64,000 bases of DNA from DASRHT01 sp035293765 (GCA_035293765.1 DATGMF010000097.1:62001-126000), one strand, 5' to 3'. Positions 42,738 to 50,913 are shown, counted from the first letter of the stretch. Numbers and translations are program-made. Notes: a model not told the origin generated them from the letters alone.

Positions 42738-44087
42738 TTATCCATTCACGGCGACAGTCACAGGCAGCGTGACCCGTCGCCAGAAGCTAGAAGAGAACTT
42801 TGAATCGATCAATGGCTCAAACTCGTGCCACTGCGGGAAGTATGCCTGGAAGCTCTCGGCGCTCATGCGCGCATCTTTAGCGGGATAGACGGAACCGCCA
42901 CTCTCACGTACGACTTTGTCCAATTCTTCAAACAATTGCAGCGTCTTCTGCCCATTGTTGGAGAAGTCGAGCGCCAGCGTCAATCCTGGCCTGGGGAAAG
43001 AGAGCATGCCAGGCGAAGGCACATCACCAAATTTCTTGAGCACGGCCAGGAATGACCCCTCGCCCGCATGGCTGATGCGGCGCAGAATGTCCAGCATCAC
43101 TTCATACCCGTTCTCGAACGGCACAACGCACTGGTACTGCATAAATCCTCGCTTGCCATACATACGATTCCATTCATGGATCGAGTCAAGCGGGTAGAAG
43201 AAGGGGTCATAGGGAACAACCCTGCGGATGCTTCTGGCGAGTTGGGCGCGATAATAAGCCGTATTAAAAGCTTTGATCGTCAGGGTATTCAGCACAAAGG
43301 ATGGAAAGTCAAGCGGCACAGCCAGGGGCAGTTTTCTGGGAGCTTTTTTGCCGGCATAAGCTGCTGAAGTCTCATGATTGCCCCGCATAAACAGGCCGCG
43401 CCCGATTTGCTGCCCGCTCGCCAGGCAATCCACCCAGGCAACGGTATACTCATAGTCCTGGTCCGAGGAATCGGAGATCTCCATAAATTCCTTGAGCGAC
43501 GAATAGCGGATGCGCTCCATCGTGATATACGGTCCCGTGATGGGCTTTAAGCGGAACTCGGCCCAGAGAATAACGCCGGTCAGGCCCAGGCCGCCGATGG
43601 TCGCACGAAACAGCTCGACATTCTCCGTAGGAGAGCAGATAAAGCGTTCGCTGCTGGAGCGCAACAGTTCGAAGCGCGTGACATGACAGCCAAAGGTCCC
43701 GGCAACATGATGGTTCTTCCCATGCACATCATTGGCAATCGCGCCGCCCACCGAGACAAATTTCGTACCAGGCGTCACCGGCAAAAACCAGCCACGCGGC
43801 ACCGTCAGATCCAATATTTGCGCGAGCGACACACCAGCCTCGCAGCGCAACAGGCCCGTTTCCTGATCAAAGGATATAAAGCGCGTCAGGTGGCTTACAT
43901 CCAGGGAAACGCCGCCCTCGTTCAGACAGCTATCGCCATAGCTCCGTCCATACGCATAGGGCAAAACAGGCCCTTCTAACGAAGAGAGATCAGGAATTTC
44001 ACTGCGCCAGTACACCGGTATTACGCGGCCAGGCTTTATCTTTGGATAACGTCCCCATGACTGGGGCGCATTGTTTACAGAAGCCAT
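42738..44087 (-). CDS. FAD-linked oxidoreductase, DprE1-like
   Basis: This 449-residue protein has the vanillyl-alcohol-oxidase fold. The FAD-binding blocks are LPYAYGRSYGDSCLNEGG and GTKFVSVGGAIANDVHGKNH with GTFGCHVTRFEL. The C-terminal half has the ALO-like substrate domain (KRGFMQYQCVVPFENG, GPGLTLALDFSNN-type). In mycobacteria DprE1 oxidises the C2 of decaprenylphosphoryl-ribose, and a DprE2-like SDR follows here in the same transcript. Whether this organism has arabinan is not known, so a related polyprenyl-sugar epimerisation is equally possible. R1-A ends about 11 bases before its ATG. Confidence 0.82.
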   Translation of the reverse strand: MASVNNAPQSWGRYPKIKPGRVIPVYWRSEIPDLSSLEGPVLPYAYGRSYGDSCLNEGGVSLDVSHLTRFISFDQETGLLRCEAGVSLAQILDLTVPRGWFLPVTPGTKFVSVGGAIANDVHGKNHHVAGTFGCHVTRFELLRSSSERFICSPTENVELFRATIGGLGLTGVILWAEFRLKPITGPYITMERIRYSSLKEFMEISDSSDQDYEYTVAWVDCLASGQQIGRGLFMRGNHETSAAYAGKKAPRKLPLAVPLDFPSFVLNTLTIKAFNTAYYRAQLARSIRRVVPYDPFFYPLDSIHEWNRMYGKRGFMQYQCVVPFENGYEVMLDILRRISHAGEGSFLAVLKKFGDVPSPGMLSFPRPGLTLALDFSNNGQKTLQLFEELDKVVRESGGSVYPAKDARMSAESFQAYFPQWHEFEPLIDSKFSSSFWRRVTLPVTVAVNG

Positions 44088-44097
44088 ATATATACCT

Positions 44098-44194
44098 CTA
44101 GTGCATTTCCGCTTGACGTCTTAAAATTTGATACGTATACTCTCCCTCTAGAGAGGCGACGGCAGCCAGGCTCGACCTCTTGAGGGTACTGAAA
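44098..44194 (-). repeat. R1 palindromic element, copy A (between dprE1-like and thiN)
   Basis: In the minus sense it runs from TTTCAGTACCCTCAAGAGG to GTCAAGCGGAAATGCACTAG, just upstream of the DprE1-like start. Hairpin 1 pairs CCCTC...GAGGG and AGAG...CTCT. The plus strand has TTGACG (44113-44118), 17 bases and TATACT (44136-44141). In this copy that promoter points at the thiamine pyrophosphokinase gene 70 bases downstream and is probably its real promoter. Confidence 0.8.
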
Positions 44195-44212
44195 GAAGGT
44201 GCCATTATAATT

Positions 44213-44845
44213 ATGCATGCCATCATTTTCGCCGGAGGCACACTACAGCCAGGCAAAGCGGTTGACGCCGCTCTCGCCCACGCGGACCTTATCATCGCCG
44301 CCGATAGCGGAGCCGATCTCGCTCTCCGCTATGGCCTCACACCCTCTATTATTATAGGCGATTTCGATTCGCTCGTCACTCCTTTAAGGACTTTAGATGA
44401 TATGGACTGCGAGATCATCCATGCCGCTCAGGAAAAAGATGAGACTGATAGCGAACTGGCGGTGCAAATCGCCATTGAGCGCGGAGCCAGTGCTATCACC
44501 ATTCTCGGAGGGCTCGGCGGTCTTCGCTTCGATCATACAATAGCCAATACCCTGCTGCTCGCCGGTTACGAGATCCCTCTACGGATCGTGGATGGAGATA
44601 CAACCTGCTGGCTGCTGCGCGGTCCTGGTAGCACTCATGTAAGTGGGAAACCAGGCGACCTGCTCTCGCTCCTCCCTCTGACAGCCGAGGCGACAGGGAT
44701 AGAGACCCATCACCTGTACTACCCCTTGCGCGGCAGCTCGCTGGCATTTGGCAAGCCGCGCGGCGTGAGCAACGTTCTCACGCACAACGAGGCCGAAGTA
44801 TCGCTGGCAAGCGGCATGCTACTTCTTATTCATACAACCGTTTAA
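44213..44845 (+). CDS. thiN: Thiamine pyrophosphokinase
   Basis: The enzyme converts thiamine to TPP with ATP. The 210-residue protein has IIAADSGADLALRYGLTPSIIIGDFDSL, with the metal-binding Asp residues, EKDETDSELAV and GGLGGLRFDHTIAN. These are the diagnostic TPK blocks. I start at the ATG at 44213 (MHAIIFAGG), with GAAGG upstream. It is the only cytoplasmic thiamine gene in the window, 4 kb from the TPP-controlled precursor transporter. The R1-A promoter drives toward it. Confidence 0.92.
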   Translation: MHAIIFAGGTLQPGKAVDAALAHADLIIAADSGADLALRYGLTPSIIIGDFDSLVTPLRTLDDMDCEIIHAAQEKDETDSELAVQIAIERGASAITILGGLGGLRFDHTIANTLLLAGYEIPLRIVDGDTTCWLLRGPGSTHVSGKPGDLLSLLPLTAEATGIETHHLYYPLRGSSLAFGKPRGVSNVLTHNEAEVSLASGMLLLIHTTV

Positions 44846-44920
44846 GCCTGCATACGGTAACTTTTGTCCCTTTTTCTGGCACTTCTCTAGTAGAAAGCCA
44901 TTCCTTGCAGATTGCCTGAG

Positions 44921-44960
44921 CGCTCCCACGATGAATCGGGGAGCTACAGCGCGACAGGGC
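44921..44960. repeat. R3 repeat copy
   Basis: CGCTCCCACGATGAATCGGG and the following GAGCTACAGCGCGACAGGGC match the copy at 14531-14562 nearly base for base. Confidence 0.7.
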
Positions 44961-45003
44961 GTTGGTCGTCTGCATAGCAAGCTGTTTTTGAAGAGGCTCA
45001 GCC

Positions 45004-45840
45004 ATGAAAGATTTATCTGAACTTGTCCAGGCTGCACAATCGGGTGGCGGCGAGGCATATAACGCCTTGATACAGCGTTTCCAGCCAATGGCTTACGCCA
45101 CCGCCTACCGCCATCTTAACGATCATCACCTGGCTCAGGATGTCGTCCAGGAGGCCATCATCGAGGCTTTTGTTCATCTTTCCCAGCTCAAGGAGCCCGC
45201 CGCCTTCGCGGGTTGGTTCCGCCAGATTGTCTTCCGGCAATGTACCCGTGTCCTGAGACAGACAACCATACCATCCACATCGCTCGAAACGCTGGGCGAT
45301 GATCTGCTAGACGACCTGCTAATGGAGAGCAATCCTGAAGACATCGCGCTGCAAAGAGAGGTTCTTGCATCTGTAAGAGCAGCCATAGCAGCATTGCCAC
45401 AGCATGAACGCCTGGTCACAGTGCTATTTTATGGGCGTTGTTACTCCTACAACGAAGTGAGTACCTTGCTCAACATCCCACTGACAACCGTCAAAAAACG
45501 CCTGCACTCGGCTCGGCAGAAGCTCAAAGTGCAATTAAAATCCGCTCTGCACGAAGCGGGCGAAATCGCGCGTCATACCGACGATGGTGCGGCGGCTGAG
45601 GAGATCCGTCTGGCAAGACGCTGGAGACGGTTGGTCTTGAGGCTGAAAAACGTGCAAGTCCGAGCAGGGCAACCGCAAGGGATTGCCCCTAGCCATTCAT
45701 CCTGCCGCACCCCACGCCCGTCCCGCCCCGATTCATCGTGTCCGTGTGATCGCCCTGCCGCATCCATCATCGTACCAAGCCTGGAGGGATGCCCTGTGGC
45801 GGTGCCCGCGATGATGGGGGGGACCCGATGGGGTGGGTAG
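45004..45840 (+). CDS. ECF-like sigma70-family RNA polymerase sigma factor with repeat-encoded tail
   Basis: Region 2 (YNALIQRFQPMAYATAYRHL, AQDVVQEAIIEAFVHL) and region 4 (ALPQHERLVTVLFYGRCYSY and LLNIPLTTVKKRLHSARQKL) are intact within the first 185 residues. This is the normal length of an ECF factor. After about residue 220 the frame runs through an inverted R3 repeat (45664-45695) and low-complexity Pro/Ser/Cys sequence to residue 278. The last 58 residues are therefore repeat-derived or non-native. No anti-sigma gene adjoins; a HEAT-repeat gene follows after 245 bases of tandem repeat. Confidence 0.85.
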   Translation: MKDLSELVQAAQSGGGEAYNALIQRFQPMAYATAYRHLNDHHLAQDVVQEAIIEAFVHLSQLKEPAAFAGWFRQIVFRQCTRVLRQTTIPSTSLETLGDDLLDDLLMESNPEDIALQREVLASVRAAIAALPQHERLVTVLFYGRCYSYNEVSTLLNIPLTTVKKRLHSARQKLKVQLKSALHEAGEIARHTDDGAAAEEIRLARRWRRLVLRLKNVQVRAGQPQGIAPSHSSCRTPRPSRPDSSCPCDRPAASIIVPSLEGCPVAVPAMMGGTRWGG

Positions 45841-45990
45841 GGGCAATCCCTTGCGGTTGCCCTGTCCGCCTGCGATGACCTTGCCCTACGCTGGAACGCA
45901 TGGCTAGGGGCAATCCCTTGCGGTTGCCCTGCTCAGACGCGATGACCTTGCCCTACGCGGAGACGAACGGCTAGGGGCGCGATGATGCAC
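45838..45990 (+). repeat. 67-bp tandem repeat of R3 type
   Basis: Two units (45838-45904 and 45905-45971) begin TAGGGGCAATCCCTTGCGG, contain GATGACCTTGCCCTACGC, and differ at few positions; a third begins at 45972 and breaks off. An inverted copy of the first half lies inside the sigma factor gene at 45664-45695. Confidence 0.75.
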
Positions 45991-46085
45991 ATGAACACAT
46001 TCATACACCAATTGCGAGCGTGTTTCTTACCGAATTTCATAGGGAATCTGCATAACCTCGTCGCCACAGACAAGGAGGCAACCTG

Positions 46086-46883
46086 ATGAGCGTTGAACGT
46101 TACTCGACCGATGAGTTGCAAGCATTGGTCGTCCAACTGGGAGCCGATAATTGGCGTATCGTTATGGCAGCAGAGAACGCCCTGGCCCAGGCAGGTCAGG
46201 CGGGCATCGACGCCGTACTCTGGGGTCTTTCGCATCAGAACGTGAGTGTGCGACGAGGATGCGCCGGTTTTATGGATCATCACGGTACCGACGCGTGTTT
46301 CGCCGCGCTCCAACAGGTGGCGCTTCATGATCCGGCTCCTTCGGTTCGGCGGACGGCTGTGCATTCGGCGACCTGCCAGGAGTGCAAGCCCTGCCCACTC
46401 ACGGGAGATCGCATTGGTCTGCTCATTGAAGTTGCACTGAAAGATCCAAACCGCCGCGTCCGACGCGACGCTCTTCAGTCGCTGCATCAGCCGCAGGATG
46501 CGCGGGCGATACCCGTATTAAAGAGCATCATCCGCGAGGATAATCCAGAATTGCAAATATATGCCTATTATGCGCTTATCTCCCAGGACCCAACCTACCA
46601 GGGCGACGGTGTTGGCCTGCACATACAGGTCGCGCTCTCGTCAGCCCGCAAAAACGTGCGACTGAGGGCAATAGGGGGGCTGCGTTATCAACCGCGAGAC
46701 CCTCGCGCCATAGCGGCACTGGAGGAGATACTGCGTACCGAGACCGATCCGCGTTTGCGTAGAGAGGCCCATCACGCGCTCAAACACCAGAGTCCCGCCT
46801 ACCGGGCAATGGTAGATGCTCAGGCCAGAGAGCAAGGGATCGCAGCCGCCAGAGTCAGGGCGGAAAAAGCGGATACGTGCTAA
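46086..46883 (+). CDS. HEAT-repeat protein
   Basis: The 265-residue protein is built from five to six helical HEAT repeats, e.g. GIDAVLWGLSHQNVSVRRGC, QQVALHDPAPSVRRTAV, VALKDPNRRVRRDALQSL and RTETDPRLRREAHHAL. They form a protein-binding solenoid. A C-T-C type pair (CQECKPC) in the middle could bind a metal. AAGGAGG precedes the ATG. Its stop codon lies in the loop of its own terminator hairpin. The partner is unknown. Confidence 0.8.
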   Translation: MSVERYSTDELQALVVQLGADNWRIVMAAENALAQAGQAGIDAVLWGLSHQNVSVRRGCAGFMDHHGTDACFAALQQVALHDPAPSVRRTAVHSATCQECKPCPLTGDRIGLLIEVALKDPNRRVRRDALQSLHQPQDARAIPVLKSIIREDNPELQIYAYYALISQDPTYQGDGVGLHIQVALSSARKNVRLRAIGGLRYQPRDPRAIAALEEILRTETDPRLRREAHHALKHQSPAYRAMVDAQAREQGIAAARVRAEKADTC

Positions 46884-46898
46884 GCGCACGTATCCGCT
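46868..46898 (+). terminator. Terminator overlapping the HEAT gene stop codon
   Basis: AGCGGATACGTGC and GCACGTATCCGCT form a perfect 13-bp stem whose 5-base loop contains the TAA stop. No T-run follows. A ribosome terminating here would cover the stem, so translation could affect termination. Confidence 0.55.
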
Positions 46899-46926
46899 TC
46901 ACAGACAAGGGGCCATCGAAGGAGCT

Positions 46927-47676
46927 TTATTTGCTCTTGAGCAACTGGACAATTTGATGTAGATCGCTGGCAGCCTTATGCAGATCAGTGTGGATTCTCT
47001 GCTCGGCACCGCTCAAATTGTGTAGATCAGCGTCAAATGCGGCATGATTGGCATTGAAGTTGGCAACGGTCAGCATCGGGAAAACTGCCTGGGCGATATC
47101 AACCTGGCTCTCGGCATCGGTAACAGCCGCTTTATAATCGTTAAACAGATCGGTGAGCCTGGCTTTCCTATCGTCGTTATCATTATTGACAACCTGCTGA
47201 AGATGCTGTTCCAGGTCTCTCAGCTTGTCGGCAAGAGTAACCTCAACGTCCACATGCAGATGACGAGCGTCGCGCGGGATCACCACCGCGAAAATGCGCA
47301 GTTGCTCATAGACATTTTTGATATCCTGGCGCGCAGCCTGGGCGCTGGTTTCCGCATCCAGTTTTGTCTTGATATCGGTCAGCCCATCTCTGTTTGTTTT
47401 GATGTCTGTATGAAGAGCATCGGCCTCGACATCGCTAATATGATGCTTCTGCTGTAGCGCCGTCACACTATCAGCCAGTTTATCCAGTGCGGTCTGGCGC
47501 TCAACAATGATCTTATCACCAAAGGTAATGACGCACTTTACATCAGTATTGGCGCATTTCTGGGCCGAGGGCGCGGCCATAGCGGCGGGAGCCGTGGCAA
47601 AGAGCGATATTAGCGCCAGCGCGGTCAACAGAGCGAACCGCTGTGGGAAACGTCCAATGGTTGTCAGTAGCTTCAT
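46927..47676 (-). CDS. Exported helical protein of unknown function
   Basis: A clear signal peptide (FALLTALALISLFATAPAAMAAP) precedes about 215 mostly helical residues with many Asp, Lys and His. The pair of cysteines (CANTDVKC) just after the cleavage site may form a disulfide. Long heptad-like stretches (DIKTNRDGLTDIKTKLDAET) suggest a coiled-coil or four-helix bundle. It follows the small lipoprotein gene by 54 bases and is probably cotranscribed. I recognise no family. Confidence 0.65.
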   Translation of the reverse strand: MKLLTTIGRFPQRFALLTALALISLFATAPAAMAAPSAQKCANTDVKCVITFGDKIIVERQTALDKLADSVTALQQKHHISDVEADALHTDIKTNRDGLTDIKTKLDAETSAQAARQDIKNVYEQLRIFAVVIPRDARHLHVDVEVTLADKLRDLEQHLQQVVNNDNDDRKARLTDLFNDYKAAVTDAESQVDIAQAVFPMLTVANFNANHAAFDADLHNLSGAEQRIHTDLHKAASDLHQIVQLLKSK

Positions 47677-47730
47677 TATCGGTATTTTTCCTCTCTATAC
47701 GATGAAATTTTTTTTACCAGATGATGATAA

Positions 47731-48018
47731 TCAGGGCATCTGCCCATCGTCCTGCGTTGAACCGGAGTTCATCACGTCATTTTGCGTTTTGTCGAGCGAT
47801 TGAATTTGGCTTTGAACGTCCTGGTCGGCATTCTGTATCTGGGTGCTATCGTTACCTTGAGAGGTACTTTGCTGGCTGGTCGAGTAGCTGCCGCTCCCGT
47901 TCGTCGAGCTATCCTGCTGGCTGGCCTGACCACAGGCAGCTATAGTAAGTGACAGCACAAGCAATAACGTTGCCAGCACAAGAATGCTCCAGCGGCGCGT
48001 ACGGGTAATCCAATTCAT
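47731..48018 (-). CDS. Small lipoprotein, Ser/Gln-rich
   Basis: The signal peptide RRWSILVLATLLLVLSLTIAAC ends in a lipobox whose Cys (residue 29) would be lipidated. The mature 67 residues are Ser, Gln, Asn and Asp only in large part (SSTNGSGSYSTSQQSTSQ) and probably disordered. Related helical exported protein follows in the same transcript. Function unknown. Confidence 0.65.
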   Translation of the reverse strand: MNWITRTRRWSILVLATLLLVLSLTIAACGQASQQDSSTNGSGSYSTSQQSTSQGNDSTQIQNADQDVQSQIQSLDKTQNDVMNSGSTQDDGQMP

Positions 48019-48151
48019 CGGTCACTCCTTCAATCTTTTGCTGTAGTTCTTCTAGAAACTTAGTCTAGCAGCGAGGAGTTAAGAATTTCTCAAGGGGAGT
48101 TAAATATTTACTCAGCATTTCGTTCACTAATGCTCAGGAATTGCATCCTCG

Positions 48152-48232
48152 TAGGGGCACCTGCCCTGTACGCCCAACGGGCCGAAGGAGGGCAGGAGGA
48201 GGGCAGGGCAGGCGCAAGGCTCTGCCCCTACC
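48152..48232. repeat. R3-type long palindrome
   Basis: GTAGGGGCACCTGCCCTG is mirrored 45 bases later by CAGGGCAGGCGCAAGGC and TGCCCCTAC. It fills the gap between the lipoprotein gene start and the thiY stop and may end the thi transcript. Confidence 0.6.
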
Positions 48233-48237
48233 CCTTA

Positions 48238-49329
48238 TTATGGCAAGAACTGGTTGGTGTAGAGGGAATTGAGGTTCAGGTTTTTGACGGGTTTGCCGGA
48301 CGCATCCGTGACGCCATCGGCACTCAGGATAAAGGTTGGATAGTTATGCCACGCGCTGGCATCCTGCATACCCCACTTGCGACCAGGATCGGCGTAGCGC
48401 ACGCTTAGAAAATCCTGGCTGCTGAAGACCAGACCGGTATCAGGGAACGTTCCTTTAGGAGTTGCATTGATTAACAATTGGGCCGCGTCTTTAGAATTCG
48501 TGCGCGCATACTCGTATCCTTTCGCCGTGGCAATCATAAATCTGCGCAGCAGATCCGGTTTCTGCTTGATGGTGGCGGGGCTGGTGATGATGTTCGGCGA
48601 ATAATAGTCGGGAATGCCGTAATTGGTGATGGGGAACGTTGTGAGTTGCACACCTTCGCGCTGAGCTTGAATACCTTCCCAGCCCTCGTAAACCCAGGCA
48701 AAATCGATCTGGTGCGCCTTTAACGCCTCTATCGTATCCACATTCAGCGTCACGTTTTTGAATATGCCCTTGCCCCCATCATCCTTAATGATCTGGCTGA
48801 CAACAGGATTCTCATAAGGTGCGCCAAAGCCCCCATAGACCTTGCCATCAAGGTCACGCGGTCGAGTGATCCCCGAACTCGCGAGCGTGACGAGCGCCGA
48901 AGTATTGTGCTGGATGATCGCGGCGATGGAGACGACCGGCTGCCCCACGGCTGCGTCCGCTACCACCCCTTCGGTAAAGCCGATGCCGACATCGGCCTTG
49001 CCTGTGGCAACCAGCGTATCAGGCGTCACGCTGGAAGAATAAGGCAGCAGCTTGAGATCAATCCCCTGGTCGCGATACCAGTTCTTCGCCAGCGCGACAT
49101 AGATGCCCGTGTGATTGGTATTGGGAGTCCAGTCCAGGGCCAGCGTCATCGGCGTCAACTGCTGCGACCCCTGGTTGCTTGTAGCGCCACCGCAAGCGCT
49201 TACCAGAACAAATACCAGCAACATAGCAAATCCCACGCTCAGTAGGGGCCATCCCTTGCGGTTGCCCTGTGGCTCCCCGATTGATCGTGGGAGCGTTGGA
49301 ACGTGGAACGCCTCAAAATCAGATCGCAT
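48238..49329 (-). CDS. thiY: ABC transporter substrate-binding lipoprotein for thiamine precursor (ThiY-like)
   Basis: The mature part belongs to the NMT1/THI5-like family: MTLALDWTPNTNHTGIYVAL, DVGIGFTEGVVADAA, IDFAWVYEGWEG. ThiY members bind formyl-aminopyrimidine (HMP precursor). The TPP riboswitch upstream of the operon supports this. The lipobox is LVSAC near residue 46. The n-region is unusually long: residues about 12-30 are encoded by an R3 repeat copy (49242-49295). The ATG with AAGGAG upstream lies before the repeat, so it is translated. Confidence 0.88.
   Translation of the reverse strand: MRSDFEAFHVPTLPRSIGEPQGNRKGWPLLSVGFAMLLVFVLVSACGGATSNQGSQQLTPMTLALDWTPNTNHTGIYVALAKNWYRDQGIDLKLLPYSSSVTPDTLVATGKADVGIGFTEGVVADAAVGQPVVSIAAIIQHNTSALVTLASSGITRPRDLDGKVYGGFGAPYENPVVSQIIKDDGGKGIFKNVTLNVDTIEALKAHQIDFAWVYEGWEGIQAQREGVQLTTFPITNYGIPDYYSPNIITSPATIKQKPDLLRRFMIATAKGYEYARTNSKDAAQLLINATPKGTFPDTGLVFSSQDFLSVRYADPGRKWGMQDASAWHNYPTFILSADGVTDASGKPVKNLNLNSLYTNQFLP
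49242..49295. repeat. R3 copy inside the thiY signal-peptide region
   Basis: GTAGGGGCCATCCCTTGCGG and GGCTCCCCGATTGATCGTGG join the two halves of the R3 family in one copy. On the coding strand it gives the residues PRSIGEPQGNRKGWPLL. Confidence 0.75.
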
Positions 49330-49369
49330 AAACTTCTCCTTCGTGAATAAGTTATAAGACCCGAGCTAT

Positions 49370-50140
49370 TCAAACACGCATCCTCGCTCCTTGATACCAG
49401 GGCAAGGTAATGCGTTCGACGATAGATACCAGGCCGAAAAGCGCCAGGCTGAGCACTGCCGTCACCACAATGGCAGCAAAAACCAGGATGATCGCGAACG
49501 AGTGGAACGAGGTCTGCATATAGACTCCCAGACCCTGGTACGCCGCGACATATTCCCCGAAGATCGCGCCGGTCACGCTATAGGTCACGGCGATACGCAG
49601 CCCCGAGAAAAACGACGGCATGGCACCTGGCAGGCGCACCAGCCAGAAAATTTGCCAGCGCGACGCCCGCATACTACGCATCAGCTTTATCAGGTCTGGA
49701 TCACTCCCCAGCAGGCCATCGGCGCACGCTACGGCTATCGGAAAAAAACAATAGAGGGTGATAACGATGACTTTTGGGGTCAGATCAAAGCCAAACCAGA
49801 GGATCAGCAGCGGCGCCAGGGCGATGATCGGGATGGTCTGCGATGTTACCAGCAGCGGGTAGATGGCGCGCCGCATCCACGTCGAGACATCCAGCAACGC
49901 CGCCATCAGTAAACCCAGCGCAATCGCAACCGCGAGGCCAATGACGGTCTCCAGCAGCGTCTGCACGGTATGTCCATAGATGACATCCCAGTTATCGATT
50001 AAAGCCTGCACGACTGCTGTAGGCGAAGGTAAGACGTTCTGGCTGATCTGACCGGAGCGCACATAAAGTTCCCATAAGAGCAGCAGGACCGCCGTGAGCA
50101 TGAACGCGGGACCATAGTTCGCCAATTTACGTAAACTCAT
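49370..50140 (-). CDS. thiX: ABC transporter permease (ThiX-like)
   Basis: The 256-residue protein has six membrane helices and the EAA-loop region LMRSMRASRWQIFWLVRLPGAMPSFFSGLRIA of the SsuC/TauC/ThiX class. The ATG at 50140 overlaps the TGA of thiZ in ATGA, giving translational coupling; a longer frame start at 50197 would lie deep in thiZ. With thiZ and thiY it imports a pyrimidine precursor of thiamine. Confidence 0.9.
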   Translation of the reverse strand: MSLRKLANYGPAFMLTAVLLLLWELYVRSGQISQNVLPSPTAVVQALIDNWDVIYGHTVQTLLETVIGLAVAIALGLLMAALLDVSTWMRRAIYPLLVTSQTIPIIALAPLLILWFGFDLTPKVIVITLYCFFPIAVACADGLLGSDPDLIKLMRSMRASRWQIFWLVRLPGAMPSFFSGLRIAVTYSVTGAIFGEYVAAYQGLGVYMQTSFHSFAIILVFAAIVVTAVLSLALFGLVSIVERITLPWYQGARMRV

Positions 50141-50913
50141 GCATAATGCTCCTTCATCAACAACGCCACCAGCTCCTGCTCCAGTTGCACGGCCCACTCC
50201 AGCGCCAGGTATTCCTGGCGGCGCGGTCGTGGCAGATCGATCTCGACAACGCGCAAGACGCGCGCCGGTCGCGAGCTGAGCACGTAAATGCGGTCTGAGA
50301 GCAGGATCGCCTCGCGCACATCATGGGTGATAAAGAGGACGCTTGAGCGAAAGGTCTGCCAGAGGTCGAGCAGCCACATTTGCAGCGAGAGCCGCGTCAG
50401 GGCATCGAGCGCACCCAGGGGTTCATCCAACAGCAGAAACGAGCGGTTGAACAGAACCGTTCGCAGCAGGGCCACGCGCTGGCGCATCCCACCGGAGAGC
50501 GTCGCGGGATAGTGGGTGGCGAACTCGATCAGGCCAAAGCTTTTGAGCAGTTCGCGCGCGTCCTGCCGTGCCTTCTGGCGCGGGACGTGACGCACATCCA
50601 GCCCTAACATCACATTCTCTTCAACAGTGCGCCACGGCAATAGCAGCGGCTGCTGCGGCATATAACCAAATTTGCCTGCGCGCTCCTTGTTGGTCTCGCC
50701 ATCAATGGTAATCGCGCCTTCATCCGGTTTTTCAATCCCGGCGATGATATTGAAAAGCGTACTCTTGCCGCAGCCGCTCGGTCCGATAATCGTCACAAAC
50801 TCGCCGTCGGCAACGCTCAGATCGATGGGCGCGAGCACTTCCAGCGTGCGCTTTCCCTCGCGATACGCTTTGGTCACACCCTGCACTAATAGCCGTGGTG
50901 CATCTTCACGCAT
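50137..50913 (-). CDS. thiZ: ABC transporter ATPase (ThiZ-like)
   Basis: All nucleotide-binding motifs are present: Walker A GPSGCGKST, Q-loop MPQQPLLLPW, signature LSGGMRQRVAL, Walker B FLLLDEPLGALD, and the H-loop in FITHDV. The class is nitrate/sulfonate/thiamine-precursor type. It is the first gene of the operon, 50 bases after the TPP riboswitch terminator hairpin. Confidence 0.92.
   Translation of the reverse strand: MREDAPRLLVQGVTKAYREGKRTLEVLAPIDLSVADGEFVTIIGPSGCGKSTLFNIIAGIEKPDEGAITIDGETNKERAGKFGYMPQQPLLLPWRTVEENVMLGLDVRHVPRQKARQDARELLKSFGLIEFATHYPATLSGGMRQRVALLRTVLFNRSFLLLDEPLGALDALTRLSLQMWLLDLWQTFRSSVLFITHDVREAILLSDRIYVLSSRPARVLRVVEIDLPRPRRQEYLALEWAVQLEQELVALLMKEHYA

Noticed and set aside
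45838..45990. Tandem repeat considered as a CRISPR array
   Set aside because: Units are 67 bases, adjacent and without unique spacers; the sequence belongs to the R3 family found elsewhere.
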